Positions 1-12,500 of a DNA stretch of 64,000 nt are shown here, one piece after another (position 1 is the stretch's first letter; every line of letters begins with the position of its first letter). The position numbers were made by a program, and so were the translations under genes. This DNA is from Beroe forskalii. Its lineage: Eukaryota > Ctenophora > Nuda > Beroida > Beroidae. The notes under the pieces are model-generated. The model was not told the origin of the DNA. It saw only the letters and a program-made list of their open reading frames with translations, and ran no database searches. Location of the stretch: positions 124,001-188,000 of the forward strand of contig WFMF01000268.1 of the NCBI GenBank assembly GCA_011033025.1, given 5' to 3'.

Positions 1-654
1 AGGGAAGAGGAAATCAAGTGGCTCTCACAAAACAGCAACACGTAACGAGAAGAATACAATGACCTGATGACAGATCATTGGCGGACTAATCACACTCCGA
101 TACCTTCTACTGTTCTAAATAGGACGCACTTACCAATAACAGACCATTAAACGTGACGTCATTATCAGGGTTTACAATGGTGAATTGATGGCGATTAGCG
201 GCCCATTATCTGCTTGGGACCATTTACTGTTCTAAACGATGGGAGGACCATTGTCCGATGACCAACATATATAGGCAACAGATACAATGGAGCAATTATT
301 GTCATTGAGTGTGTTTCGAAAATAAGTAACCATTTGTTCTATTGTAAGGCACGTTTATATGTTCTAAGTGGGGGTAAATTGTTAAGTGGGAAAATGTGGA
401 GTACCTAATAGGAGTGTTACTTATATATTTGTCCCCATTGGCAAGTAGTACCACCAAGAAACCTTAGAGAAACAATTATAGCGACATCTATTATTCATTC
501 AAATATTCTACCATTCTTACACTCCGACACCTATATAAAAGATTACAACAGACAGACGTCAGACATATCTAAAACATTCAAAATAGCACTGAACAAACTC
601 TCTAAAAACTGTGATAAAACTCCCTAAAACTCACTACAACAGTAACATGAATAC

Positions 655-1068
655 CTCTTGTTTGGGTGTTCGGTGAGGGGTGAGGTAGGGGTGAAATACG
701 AAGTGAGGGCGTGGTGGCAGGATCTTGGAGCCACTCCGAGTGGAACTCCCCCCACTCTGAGTGGCTTGTGGTGGCAGTGTCCGAGCCACCAGGTTAGCCA
801 CCGGAGTTACTGAAGGTGGCTTGGTGGCAGCAGAAGAAGGGCCAGGAATGGAGGATCCATCATCATCTGATCGTGAAGGTTTGATGTTTGGAGTGATGTC
901 GGATGGAGCATGTTGAAGGGATGATGATGAGATGGATGTCTCAGGAGGAGGTGAGATGTTGGGTGCTGTGATTAGAGGCGGTGGGGTACCACCGGCGGGG
1001 GCCGTCAGTGAGTGATACGGCACGAACCCCACTTTATTAGACTCCCTGGAGACGTCTAGCTTGCAGTC
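655..1068 (-). CDS. Pro/Ser-rich exon of an unrecognised gene (partial)
   Basis: An open minus-strand block of 138 codons lies between an AG acceptor (intron ends ...TTCATCAG just above 1068) and a GT donor (GTATTC just below 655). The product is low complexity, rich in Pro, Ser and Thr, with a short more ordered opening that contains KVGFVPYHSLTAP. The frame is compatible with a candidate upstream exon whose donor is at 1997-1998 and which ends in PRVKIEQ. Both look like parts of a disordered regulatory protein, but no domain is visible and I do not recognise the family. The gene would continue off the left edge. The alternative is that this is a terminal exon running to the stop at 634. Confidence 0.45.
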
Positions 1069-4000
1069 CTGATGAACAATTATACTGAATGTTAAACACA
1101 AGGAAGTATTTTAAACGAGACTTACTTAACGATGTAATATATCAGGAGGGATGATGTCACATCATCGAAATCATTGATCCACTAACCGTTGCTCTGTCTA
1201 GTAAAATAAATGCGTACGTGGATCGTGGTTAACATCCCCAGTTAGCGGGACAAGTCGCCTCGGAGGGCCCCGAAAATTACCCCTAAATTTGCCAAGACAG
1301 GGCCTAATAATTCCACACTCGCGAGTGGGTAGTTGTGAAGTGCTCCAGTAGAGGCTGCCGATTATCATTATTATTATTCACTCATAATAATATTATATCA
1401 TCGGGATGGATCTGGAGAATTTATACTCATTACTATACAGTGATTACAGTGCAGGGACAGTCGAGGAGACGTGAGTTAGTTTGGGCACTTTGATAATTCT
1501 ACACAGAAAGGAGTAGTAGTAGGGAGGTGAGCTTGGTGAATAGTTATTGAGATGGCCATTTTTCCATCCCAAGTCCCAACTACCTTACCATACACTCTCA
1601 CTCTCACTGTCTCCCAAATCTTCGCATAAATTTGAATAACGACCAAAAGAAACAAGGGATAATTTCACTGTTAAGGGCACCTTTTTCTGAGAATTCGGGA
1701 AAATTCAAATTTTATTCACGGTTGCAGAACAATTCGAGAGCATTAAGATCAAATATCATTCGAAAACCGTAATTTTGTTACTCCAAGAAACTCGAAGCGA
1801 TGAAACACATTAACAGCTTTATACAGAAGTGACCGGTTCAATGCTTCAGTGAAGAGATCGTTCAAAGAGCAATTTCCACAAATTTAACAACAAATTTACA
1901 TTGATTTTAGGCAGTATTGACCATGTCTGAAGACACATATCCGATATAAATTGGGATATGAATTCTAGACGACCGAATTGACGCAGGAGGGTTCTCACCT
2001 GTTCTATTTTAACTCTGGGGTTTTGTGGAGGAGGTGAGGCTGGTGAGCACGTCATCAGGGATCAAAGACGACAACAACCAATCAGAGCCAGCGACAACAA
2101 ATCAAGGAGGAAATCAACCAATCAGAAACAACAAAAAACTGAGAAATTCTTGAATCTAGACCCCGCTCAAGCAGAGTGCATGTCACATGAGAGCTTGGGA
2201 GGGAGAACTGTAGACAATTATATGGCGTGTTATGTATGACGACACAGCCCCGCGAAATGAGACACCTTTTTCTGGAAGTGAAAAACGAGAGGAGAACTAA
2301 AAACGATATATGAGCTACACTCAATCAAAGTGGAGACTGGACACAGAACACTGCTACAGTTCAGTGCCACAACACCCTATAATACACGTTAATCAGCGTG
2401 TGATGATCACTAGAACACGTTACCATGACAACTATTAACTTCTACCTCCACTGTATGTGTGTACGTGTGTTTGTCTGTCGGTGTGTACATATCATCATCG
2501 TACAGCATGGAGATTGTGACCATGTTACCTTGGAAACGTTAGGAAGGGAGTGAGTGAAAAAACACACGTAATGTGCGTGGGTATAATATATGGACGGTGA
2601 TTAATGAGACGAGTTGTTGAGATTATGGATAGATTGGCGTTGCTGGGATGGACCCCCTGTAACCATGGCTACCCCCTCAGAGAAAACCACACATTTCGTC
2701 TAGTATAGAGGGTGGGAGAAGCAGAGGTGGGGGTTTCGCAGAAAAATTAGGCATTTCATGTCATCATTTTGCTACGTAAAACCCTGATAATGACGTCACT
2801 CTTAGCCGCCTGTTTCAAGTACGTGACTTGAGAATGCTGAGCTCTGTCGAGCGGATGATGTAAGTTTGACGGTCACGTGACACATCACGTGCTATGATTT
2901 GACCGATCTAACGGCGTGCTTGGCGGTGTAGTGCAAGGAAAGGTGCAGGTCGTCTCATCCAATCAAATGCGAGGAGAGGGACCTTCCAGCCAATGAGACG
3001 CCGTGGTTCCCTCCCCCCACTAAGCTACAAGTGTAAGTGGTGCTAGGAACGTGTGATATCATGCTCTCAAGAAGTGGTTGTATGCGGCCTTTCTTCACAG
3101 ATTTGAGGGATGTCGATAGAGCGGAAATAGAGTCAGGGTAGAGCGCATTGAAGACGAAAATGGGGCAGTCAAATGGCCGGAAAAATGTAGCTCAGGGAAC
3201 AAACGTTTGGTTTGAAAAACTCAAACTTTCCGTGAGCTCAGTTTTTGATTTGGGTGACGATCATAGCAAGGTGTTAAACTCACGAGTTCCGTGACGACGT
3301 TCAACTGATCCCCGTCCTGCATCCCAGAGAATGTATCACCTGCCAAGTGTCACCTAATACTGTCACCCCTGTGTCACCGGGTGATGCGGAAGCGGAGAGA
3401 GCGAGAGGTAGGACGACCTGGTCGCTCTGTCACCTGACGACCGTCACCAAGCAATCTATGTGTACCCCGGAATAAACAACGTCCCGTAACCTAGTAACTG
3501 TCGGAGAGGAAAACTAGGATGGATTTAGTAGCCGTTAGATACGACTCAACCGCTGAAATGGTCGGCAAGCAACGAGCCTAACCGACCAATAGCAACGGTT
3601 ATTAGCAACGAAGTCGACCAATAGTAAATGGGTATGGTAAGCACGTGACTAGCACCGACCAATGAGGATTCAGAACGCAGGTCACGTGACCAGGGGGAGT
3701 ATTCTCTAATGGTAGGAGTAGAACATATAATGAGGTAATGGTATTCCAGTATATTTGTTATTGACTGTAGTCCGAGTGTTTTTGAACAACAATATATTTC
3801 CTTGTGTTCCACTACAAAGACAGACTTCTAACTGCTATGAGCTCTCCCTCCTTCCGATGAGCCCTTCATCCCACCCCCTCTCTCACACCAGAGTGGGCGT
3901 GTCCTTTCACACTACTTGATGGTATATCTATGGAAAGAAGTCAAACATCACTTCTCTATCCTCCATTCCATGAGTATTCTGAGCACGCTGAGATCCGCGT

Positions 4001-6366
4001 GCTCTAGTCAGGCAGTGGCTCACCAAGCTACCAATTATAGAGTGTGCTCTGTAAATTTGTTTACAGTAGCTACTTATATCATATGATTAACATATATAAA
4101 GGCACACGCGCACCACGTTTATATACAGGGAGAGAGGGATGAATCTCAAGACGTATTTTCTTCGTCTTTTATACATCACGGGTTTATGAGGAGCGCGCGC
4201 GCACGGATAATTGGTGATTGAGAATGATGTCACTGATATGGTTTTCAATGGTTGATTGATGAATTAAAATCGCTTGTTTGGGTGTATGGAGCATAAAAGA
4301 GAGAGAGAGGAGGGGATAAAGGGAAGAAAAAGCAGATCGGTGGGAGAATCTATTGATCAGCTCAACTTGTGTAATGCGGCAGTCAATTTCTCAGAAGCGA
4401 CTGATCACCGGTTAAATCTGTACGGTGCGATTAAAATATATTTAAAGAAGATCACAGTTATTATTATAGTGGTCAAACATTGGTGCAGGAGTGCGATATG
4501 TGGAGATAATTGCACGTGACATTTAACGATCAAGTGAGTACTGGATTAGAAATTTAGATCATGTAATTACAGACATGCAACATGGCAGTGTATTGGGAAA
4601 ATATTTTATGTTGATACTGGTTTTAGGTAGTACAATACATTGTAGTCTATGAAGAATACAAAAAATAAATTTCATTCAAAACCTTGCGAAATGTATGGCT
4701 TCATGTGGATATGCATTATGCAAAAAATATAACAAAATTATAGAAAAACGCCAGTGGTCAGGTGACTCACGTTACACAGTCCTGCTAACCACATTCTTTT
4801 GCTTTCTTATCTATGCGGTGTCTGAATACCGTATTATCAACTGTAGGACCAAGTTTCTTTAGAATAACCACAACTCCATTGTATTTAGAAAGTGCTAACT
4901 TTTAGACCCGGTGCTTCAATTTTTTCAAAGAGTCAAATGACTCGTGGAGAAGACTCGGGGTCAATACTCAAGAGACTCGTGCTATGATTCCTGTTATGAT
5001 TTATGTTAGGATCCGTTCCTAATATCCATTGTTCCGTATATTTCAGTTCAAAGTTGCCGCCGGCACCTCACACTTACATCACGTGATACCATTTCAAACC
5101 GAGGACATGGTTCAGTTTTCTCAGTGTCTGATTTTGTTTGTACGTGTGCTGTTCCTCAAAAGGTCTAAATATTATTCCTTTCAACCCGCCCTGACAATGT
5201 AGAGATCTTGAAGGAAGAAGAGCGGCTGAAAGTGACGTCATTTTCATGACTTATGATGCTGAATTGATCAAGACCTACTCCTGCAATACTCATTTCGAAC
5301 CCTGTTCTCGAAAAATAAAGCGGTTCAGCGTCATCAACTTATTACTTTGTGCTATGATAATGACGAAATAAAGACCGCCTATTTCTCATTCGGGCATTTT
5401 CGTACCAGAGAGGTGCAGATGAGAGGGGACAGGCATTGTGTTGTCTGCTCAAATTAATCAACAGTCTGTCGTGTCGTGAAGAGGAATTATTCAATTCAAA
5501 TCTAGATTCAATTCTAGATCTAAAATATTATACTAATACGTTAAAAGTGAGATAATTGGAAGATAATCATTTGATAATATTTCGCTCATTTCTGGATCCA
5601 GTAAAGAGTCCAATTTGATACATCATACTGAATTTAGAACATGTAGAAATTTATAAGGAGTTTATTAAGTGTGATTCAGGTTCATGATCTGAACTGTAAT
5701 GAAGGGGGAGACTGTGATAAAGATGAGACAGCAACTGCAATGATGATAATAAGTCGGATACTGGCAGAAAGTCATGGGTAATGAAGTCATAATCATGGTT
5801 CTAAGTTATCAATTGATGACAATGAAATGCCCTTTTTAGACTTCGTAACTTTCAACTGCAACTAGAATACAACACAAGTGTAATTACTGTACCAGGTGGT
5901 CTGAAACAGTAAATATTTGGCTCTTTCATTTGATCTATTTTCGGATTTGTTCCGAAGCCTTCCCTCTAACATAAATTTTCTCAATTCAAAACTTTTGGTT
6001 ATTAAATTTACTAATTTCGCGGGATATCAATTAACATTTGAATCGTAGAGGAGGGGTTTTTCCAGGGCTATCATATTGCATGTACTGCATTATTTTTACT
6101 GAAAGACAATGTTACTGTGCTGTGGTCTGTGTTCATTAACATCTTTTGACTGGAAAACATTGAAACTCCCTAAAATAGCACGTCTCATTGCGCGTACATA
6201 ATATTATTATTATTTGAACAACATACGTGGTTTGTTTTCATTTCAAACGGTTACCATGGCAATCAACAGATGTTTCATCGGAGGGAGACAAAGCAGATTG
6301 CTTGCACAATCACATACCCAAGTATATAATACAAGGGTCACGCACCAGAGGGATGAGCGAGTGAGA

Positions 6367-6407
6367 GTGACGTCATTATCATGGCTTAGAATGGTGAATT
6401 GCTGACG
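6367..6407 (+). repeat. Dispersed 41-bp repeat with CRE-like TGACGTCA
   Basis: Representative copy. It begins GTGACGTCATTATCATGG and closes GAATTGCTGACG. Related copies sit at about 153-195, 4222-4262, 5232-5269, 13586-13626 and, inverted, 39508-39550, with weaker ones near 43785 and 58920. They lie in introns or intergenic DNA. TGACGTCA is the full CREB/ATF palindrome, but it may simply be the end of a short mobile element. Confidence 0.75.
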
Positions 6408-7728
6408 CCAAAACATCTGTTGCTCGAGTACAATATGGCGAGTGTTTATGCTCATAAACACCCCAAGAGGAATTCATTAAACACCTACTTTACGTGATAT
6501 GCTGAATGCTTTAAGAAGTTCAATCAAGGAGGAATCTCGGAGAATCATGTGGTGATCTTCAAATATTATGAAATCAGCAAATATTTCAAATGATGTTGGG
6601 GGTATGAAGAGCATGAATATACTGAAGTTTGTATGATAATATTCAGTACATTAGTAGTGTTTGAGAGAAAGGAGACATTGTTTGCTTTTCATCATTTCGC
6701 TGAGCATGAGACTTCAAGTGATCAAGTGATTTGTTTCTCTCTCATGCTCTCATGAAAGCATGAAGGGTCATTAAGTGATTCAATCGCTTAACTGTGATTC
6801 AAGTGACACGTAAGATCGTAATTGGTCGCTGTGAAATATATGCCAAATAATTGTTGCCGTGTTCCAAATCTGTCGAGACCCACGTGACAGAAATTTTAAG
6901 AGACAATGGACCTCGCTGAGTGTCAGAATGCATTCCTTGGACATGACTCAACTTAAGAAATGTTATTCACATATATTTAAATTTGAATATTATGGACCTT
7001 ATCAGATGTTTTGAATAATTGCAATGAAGATAATCGCTTTTAATTACAAAATATTTGTAAAAATAAAACTTATTCATTATCTCAATCAATGAACATTCCC
7101 AGATGACTCTAAAGTCTGCTCTGAAAAGAGAGTGAAGCAAATCGGAAAAGATCGGTTCCATGGGACTTTTTGGGTGATAACACACTTCGAGAAAACTTCC
7201 AGTTATTAAGGCACGTGTGATTTGGGATAAGTTAATCACTCATGTTGGTGTGACACGAGAAAGGTAACCAAAATGTCAACTGATGATCTCGAAAACCAAA
7301 AGTTGTCAGATAAGAAAAGTCTCCTTGGGATTGATGGAAGTGAATATGAACATTTATTAGCGACAGTGAATCAAATTTAGTGACTCTTTTCCCTCTTTCA
7401 ATCTCCGAGTTTAAAACATTCTCTCAAAAGTCAAAACATTAAAATGAAATTATCATCTCACCAATATTCAAATGACGTCAAACGAAACGTCACTCAAGAC
7501 CATCCCTGCCATATGATACCCAAACAGATGACGTTGGATAATGATAACAAACGACCTACTATACCGTCCTTTTAATTTTGCAATTTTGTAACTGGGACAC
7601 CAATTTTTGACCTATTTCCATGGCATAAAACAACTCGCTCTACCTCAGAGCTCTCTGCTATAGAGAGCTGCCACCACCTCTCGCGTAAGCGGAAGCGCAT
7701 GGTCTGTGCATTTTGAAATAAAAAAACT

Positions 7729-7802
7729 CACTCTGACACCAGTTTTTCTTCTGGCACTTGGGTAGTGATAGCAGTGCCAGAGGAAAAACTGGTGTCAGAG
7801 TG
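7729..7802 (-). ncRNA. Near-perfect 30-bp stem-loop, miRNA-precursor-like
   Basis: Arms at 7729-7758 and 7773-7802 pair at 29 of 30 positions around a 14-nt loop. The hairpin begins 36 nt downstream of the minus-strand donor of the exon at 7838-7924, so it would lie inside that intron transcript. Size and pairing resemble an animal miRNA precursor or a very small palindromic MITE. Sequence alone cannot separate these, and perfect arms are also common in young MITEs. Confidence 0.35.
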
Positions 7803-7837
7803 ATTTTCTAAGTTTTGACTCACCTAAACAATCTTAC

Positions 7838-8524
7838 CTGTTGCACGTGTATCTGTTGGACGGGTCGGGGAGCGTTCTCATTGGTTGACTGGAGCACTGT
7901 CTCAGACTTTGTGGGGGCAGTCGCCTGAAACAAACAGAGGATGAGAATCTGAGAAAACTCAAAATACAATGTATATTGAGCACATTGTATATTGTGTACA
8001 ATTTAGATAGAATTTATCATGTAGACAATTTCCTGTATAATTTATTCATCATTAATTGATTCTCATCATTAAAATACTGCATGATTCCATGATTGACAGG
8101 AAAAATTATTTCAAGGGCCAAACAGATATTTGAAGCGCCCTCAAAAAAATAAGAATTGATCGTATAATTTCAATGTGCGGTCTGTAGCAAAATCGCGCGG
8201 TTCAAAAAGTATCAATTGTGGCCAAAATGCCACATTAGTCAAAAGCAAAAATCTGTCTAGAAGTCTAGACCAAACCACGGACGAACCAGCCTGCATGCTA
8301 ATAATCATGCTAATGATCCAAGGGAGTGGGATTTGGGAATTGGAATAATTGCTGGAATTAAAAGGTAAAACAGCGTACTTGGTATATTTTTACGAAAACA
8401 TGATTAAAATCGGGAAACCTCGACTAGATATTCAATGCTCTACGATGTACACAAGAAAAAAATAAATTCCACTCACTACGGCTGAAAGAGCTTTAGCGAT
8501 GTTGTCAGCAACAACGGTAGCCAT
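7838..8524 (-). CDS. First two exons of an unrecognised gene
   Basis: Exon 1 (8477-8524) starts with an ATG and gives MATVVADNIAKALSAV before a GTGAGT donor. Exon 2 (7838-7924) follows a TTTGTTTCAG acceptor, encodes a polar Gln/Thr-rich stretch ending VQQIHVQQ, and ends at a GTAAGA donor. Both lengths (48 and 87 nt) are multiples of three and phases join at 0. The Gln-rich character resembles activation regions of transcription factors, but no DNA-binding domain is seen, so no function is assigned. The gene may continue to exons near 2000 and 655-1068. The start is about 1 kb downstream of the end of WDR19 on the same strand. Confidence 0.45.
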
Positions 8525-9561
8525 CTCGTAGGTTGCTCTACACGCTACTATACATTTAATAACCTAGACAGGAGTACGGGAAGGTTAGTCAAAGAGGAAG
8601 CAACGATCAGTTGCCTGAATTTTATATAACAGAGGGATATTTCAGAAAAAATTCACGGTTTATTGTTCATAAGGATAGTGGATACGTTTCAGTACCTAAT
8701 TACGAACCAGAATCGTGGCTTTCTGATACAGAAAAATAAAGGTTTATTTTAGCTCAAAGTAGCTCCAAACTTATACGAGACTCATATCAGGTAGTACAGG
8801 CTAAATCGTCTTTATTAACTTCTAAATGACACTTTTCTCTCAATTTCACCGTTTTCATTACAATTTCAGATAGATTATTGGATTGAGGCAGTTCTTGGTA
8901 GGTACGAGAATCTGATATTGCTCACATATTTTTGGACTTGAGTCATTGCTCCAAAAATGGACAAAACGGAATGACCAAGCCAGGTAGATTAATAAGAAAT
9001 ATGAATATTAATTTTCTATCGTGGATTACGCCTATTACGATCACAAGAGTATATGATGGGAATAATAAACAGAAATAAGATAATAAAATGCCTATTTACA
9101 ATTTTGTACATTTAAATTTTGTATAAAAGCGATTATAATATAAACATAAAAACTTATGATTCCGAATTAAGCGATATTAACAAACCAATAATATATACAT
9201 CAAATACCTTTTCTGTTATTTTGCTCTTTTATGACGAAAATTTACAGCAACCAGCGCCAAATAATTTTTACAACTATTATGTGATTTATATGCAATACAT
9301 TTTATACTGAATAACTTATTTTACAAATAATATGTTGCAGAATGTTCATTCATCGCAGAAGATCCACACATGTACAGCACTTCATGCGAATAAATGCGAC
9401 ATTACACTTACCCCTATCCAGTAGGGGAATATCTAAAATTTTGTGGAGGGACAAAGCAGAAAGCAGGATTTTGAGGCTATACTCATTCAGGGTACACCAT
9501 TCAATCATTCCAGATACACTATTTCAGGTACAAAATTTAAGGTACTTCATCAGGGTACATG
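8525..9561. other. Intergenic region between WDR19 and the left gene
   Basis: About 1 kb of AT-rich DNA between the WDR19 stop and the first exon of the left gene, both on the minus strand. It should hold the WDR19 3' UTR and the promoter of the left gene. I see no minus-strand AATAAA and no recognisable element. Short ORFs here have no family features. Confidence 0.5.
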
Positions 9562-12500
9562 CTACACCTCCCCTCCACTACTATCCCCCAACTTAGCAAA
9601 CAAGTTAGGGTTCTTAACCAGAGCCACACTAGCCGGATCAATCACCACATTACAAATAGGACAGGGCGTGTCCCCACTGGACACAAAGTCAGAGAAGACA
9701 GAGTAGAGAGCAGGCCAGGTGCAGTGTGGACATTCCGTCCAGTCCTCCTTCGAGCATGTGCCGTCCCGTGGCTATGCAGTAGGGCAGGGTGTTCTTACAT
9801 TCCCCGCATTCCAGAGTAGTTTGAGGGAGGAGAGAGCCACAGTGAGGACAGGGGTCTGACGGCTCTTCCTGGGGGAGGGTGGAGGCTAAGAGGGGCAGTT
9901 ATTGAGAAACAGGCATTTTGAATAATATCAGTGCCCATTAAATTCATCTAGATCATCTTCCGAAGCTGCATGGATCATCACCAACTTTGGTGGGAGGGAT
10001 TTTACCAAAAAAGCAGCAGATTTCCCCCTCCCCAGGCCACTCACCTCCTCCTGTTTATCAGGTTTCCTCACGATCTGCTCTATCTTCTTCTTGTACTTAA
10101 CATCTATCTGAGACCTGTACTCCGGACGCAGTAACATGGCCGCGTAACTAAACGCACTCCCCCGTAACCCGGACTTGTAACACTCTATGACCGTGGAGGT
10201 CAGGATCTGTACGATGTGCGAGGGGAACTTACTGAAATGAGGGGAGAGGTGTGTTAGGGAGTGGGTATTAGGGAATAGGGAACTTACTGAAGTTAGAGAG
10301 AATAAGGTGTGAAGAAATAAGTTCAAACATTTAAAGCGTAAGACGTAAGTAGAGAAATATGAACAGTTGCTGAATTCATTATTATAATTATCAATGAAAT
10401 TTGACCCAACCTTTAGCGCTTAATTAAGCACTTGGCAAATCAGGCAAAATTTGTTTTGGAGTGGAAATTAAGAAAGTTCTGTTTAAACATTACATTGGAT
10501 TTTTTCTGACACCGCAGACTTCCAAATCAGTGGAAGAATTTCTAAATAGTTCGAAGGATTCCTCAAATCACATTCTCAAATCTAGATAGAAACATTTCAT
10601 AGTTCGTGCACAGCTTTAGAATTAGTCCACTAAGTCCAGACTGGAACCCGGTATAATTAGGGAAAAAACGTAAACAAAGTTCAGAATGTTCGAGAGCGCT
10701 CTTAGTCAGAGCTGGCAAGCAAAAATCATCAAATTAGGATCATTTCAATGAACCTGTAACATCCCAGGCACGAACTAGAATCTCGCTTAATCTTACCGAA
10801 ATTTAGGACTAATTTTCTATGCTACTAAATAAGGATGCAAATTTATCCGCATAATTTAAAATGTTAGTATTTGAGTCGTATTACATACCATTTGAAAAGG
10901 AAATAGTTAAGAGTCTGAGAAAGACTGGTAAATGAATACTGGCAGAACGAGCCTGGACTTCAACCACTTCCAAACCCCACCCCTCGAAACTAACAAGAAA
11001 TCCCCTAATTCTCTCTTATCAAACACCTCAACCCGTACCTGATATCGTAAGCAACCCTCAGCAACACTCCGGTTCAACTCGTACCTGATATTGTTAGCAA
11101 CCCTCAGCAACAATCCGGTTCAACCCGTACCTGATATTGTTAGCAACGCGTATGAGCATCCTGGCTGCTGTGAGATGATCACCCCGCTTAACATGGACTT
11201 TTACCAGGATGTAGCTGTGAAGGAGCATCAGGTTGTGTACCATCTCATTGGGGATCTTGATGTTCTGCTTCAACAGATTCTGTGGGGATAGGATGGTCAA
11301 TGATATTGTACTTTTAGTCCCCTTTTTTACGTGATCGACTCCTCGATAGACGATAACATGTATTTGCCATGGAAATTGTTCACCATTAATCAACCAAATT
11401 CTTCTCTAAAATCCTTGTTTTTACTTTCCCAGCATGATCTACTCACCTGATACATCTCGAAGAGTACATCATGTGCGGTTCTGTAACTCCCTGAGGCCTG
11501 ATCCTCCTTAGCTATAATAATAGCTGTCCTGGCTGCCTCTCTGTACTGCTTCAGCGACATGTACAGGTTGAACAGGTACCTGGCGAATGGAAAAGGAAAT
11601 CAGTTTTGCTATAGCGGTGAAATATCCTTGAAACAGATATTTTCAAGGAATTCATGAAAAAATAGCTCTGAAAAGATTAAAATTTCTTACCTGGCAGCTT
11701 TAGGCACCCCATCTATCTCCCCCATCAGGTAATCAATAAGTTGGTGAGTCAGTGAATCTTTGTGTGCCTTCCCCACCGCCTCAATAGCAATATCCAGAGC
11801 CGCATTGACATCATTAGGCGGCACCCTGATCAGATAGTGCAGTGCTTTACTGTAGTCCCCTGCCTTGAAGTAGAACGTACCACACTGAAGTGGCTTGCCC
11901 TGACTCTCGTAGTGTTTAGCTATAGCCACGTAATCCTCAGTAGTAGCGTCATCCCCGATAATCTCAGCGTACTGAGCCATCTGGTTGTGCTCCTCAGCCA
12001 GAGTAAACGCCTCAGCATTGCACTTAGACACCACCAGGAACTGTATTGCTGAGGCATAGTCCCCGAGGTTTTGGAAGAACTTGGCCACCACCCGGGCTCC
12101 GTCCACAGACTGAGTTTCCTGGACAATCCGGACGGCTTCCTTGGGGTTCCGGAGATGGTCCAGGTTGATGCGGATAACACTGTCGAAGTCTTTTCCTGCT
12201 TCGTAGGCACTGGCGGCTTCCTTGTACTTACCTTCGTGTTCCCTGAGAAGGATCAGAGTAGGTTACACAATAGTCAATACACTTGATTAGATGATGTACC
12301 AACCAAACTACTCAAAATTAATATTATTGCTACTAACATCAAAATAGATAAGTACTGATGATGAGATGGCAGGCTAAATATCAAAATCTCACATTAAACT
12401 TTCTAACAGTAAACTCGAACCTGTTTTTGGCGTACTGGATGTATATTTTTGGGGAGGTGATATGGGGCAGTATCTCTGCCACTTTACCCCAGTTCCTAGC

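Larger units (their letters stand above)
2000..7837. other. Non-coding stretch, probably a long intron
   Basis: If the exons at 655-1068, about 2000 and 7838-8524 belong to one minus-strand gene, this is its main intron. I see no convincing coding exon. It holds three or four copies of a dispersed 41-bp motif with a TGACGTCA core (see the repeat entries and findings) and, at its right edge, the 74-nt hairpin at 7729-7802. The rest is AT-rich and unremarkable. Confidence 0.4.

Noticed and set aside
6250-6263. X-box-like site GTTACCATGGCAAT for RFX factors
   Set aside because: Close to consensus, but no ciliary gene start is near; a similar word at about 33650 lies inside a NOX5 coding exon, so chance is likely.
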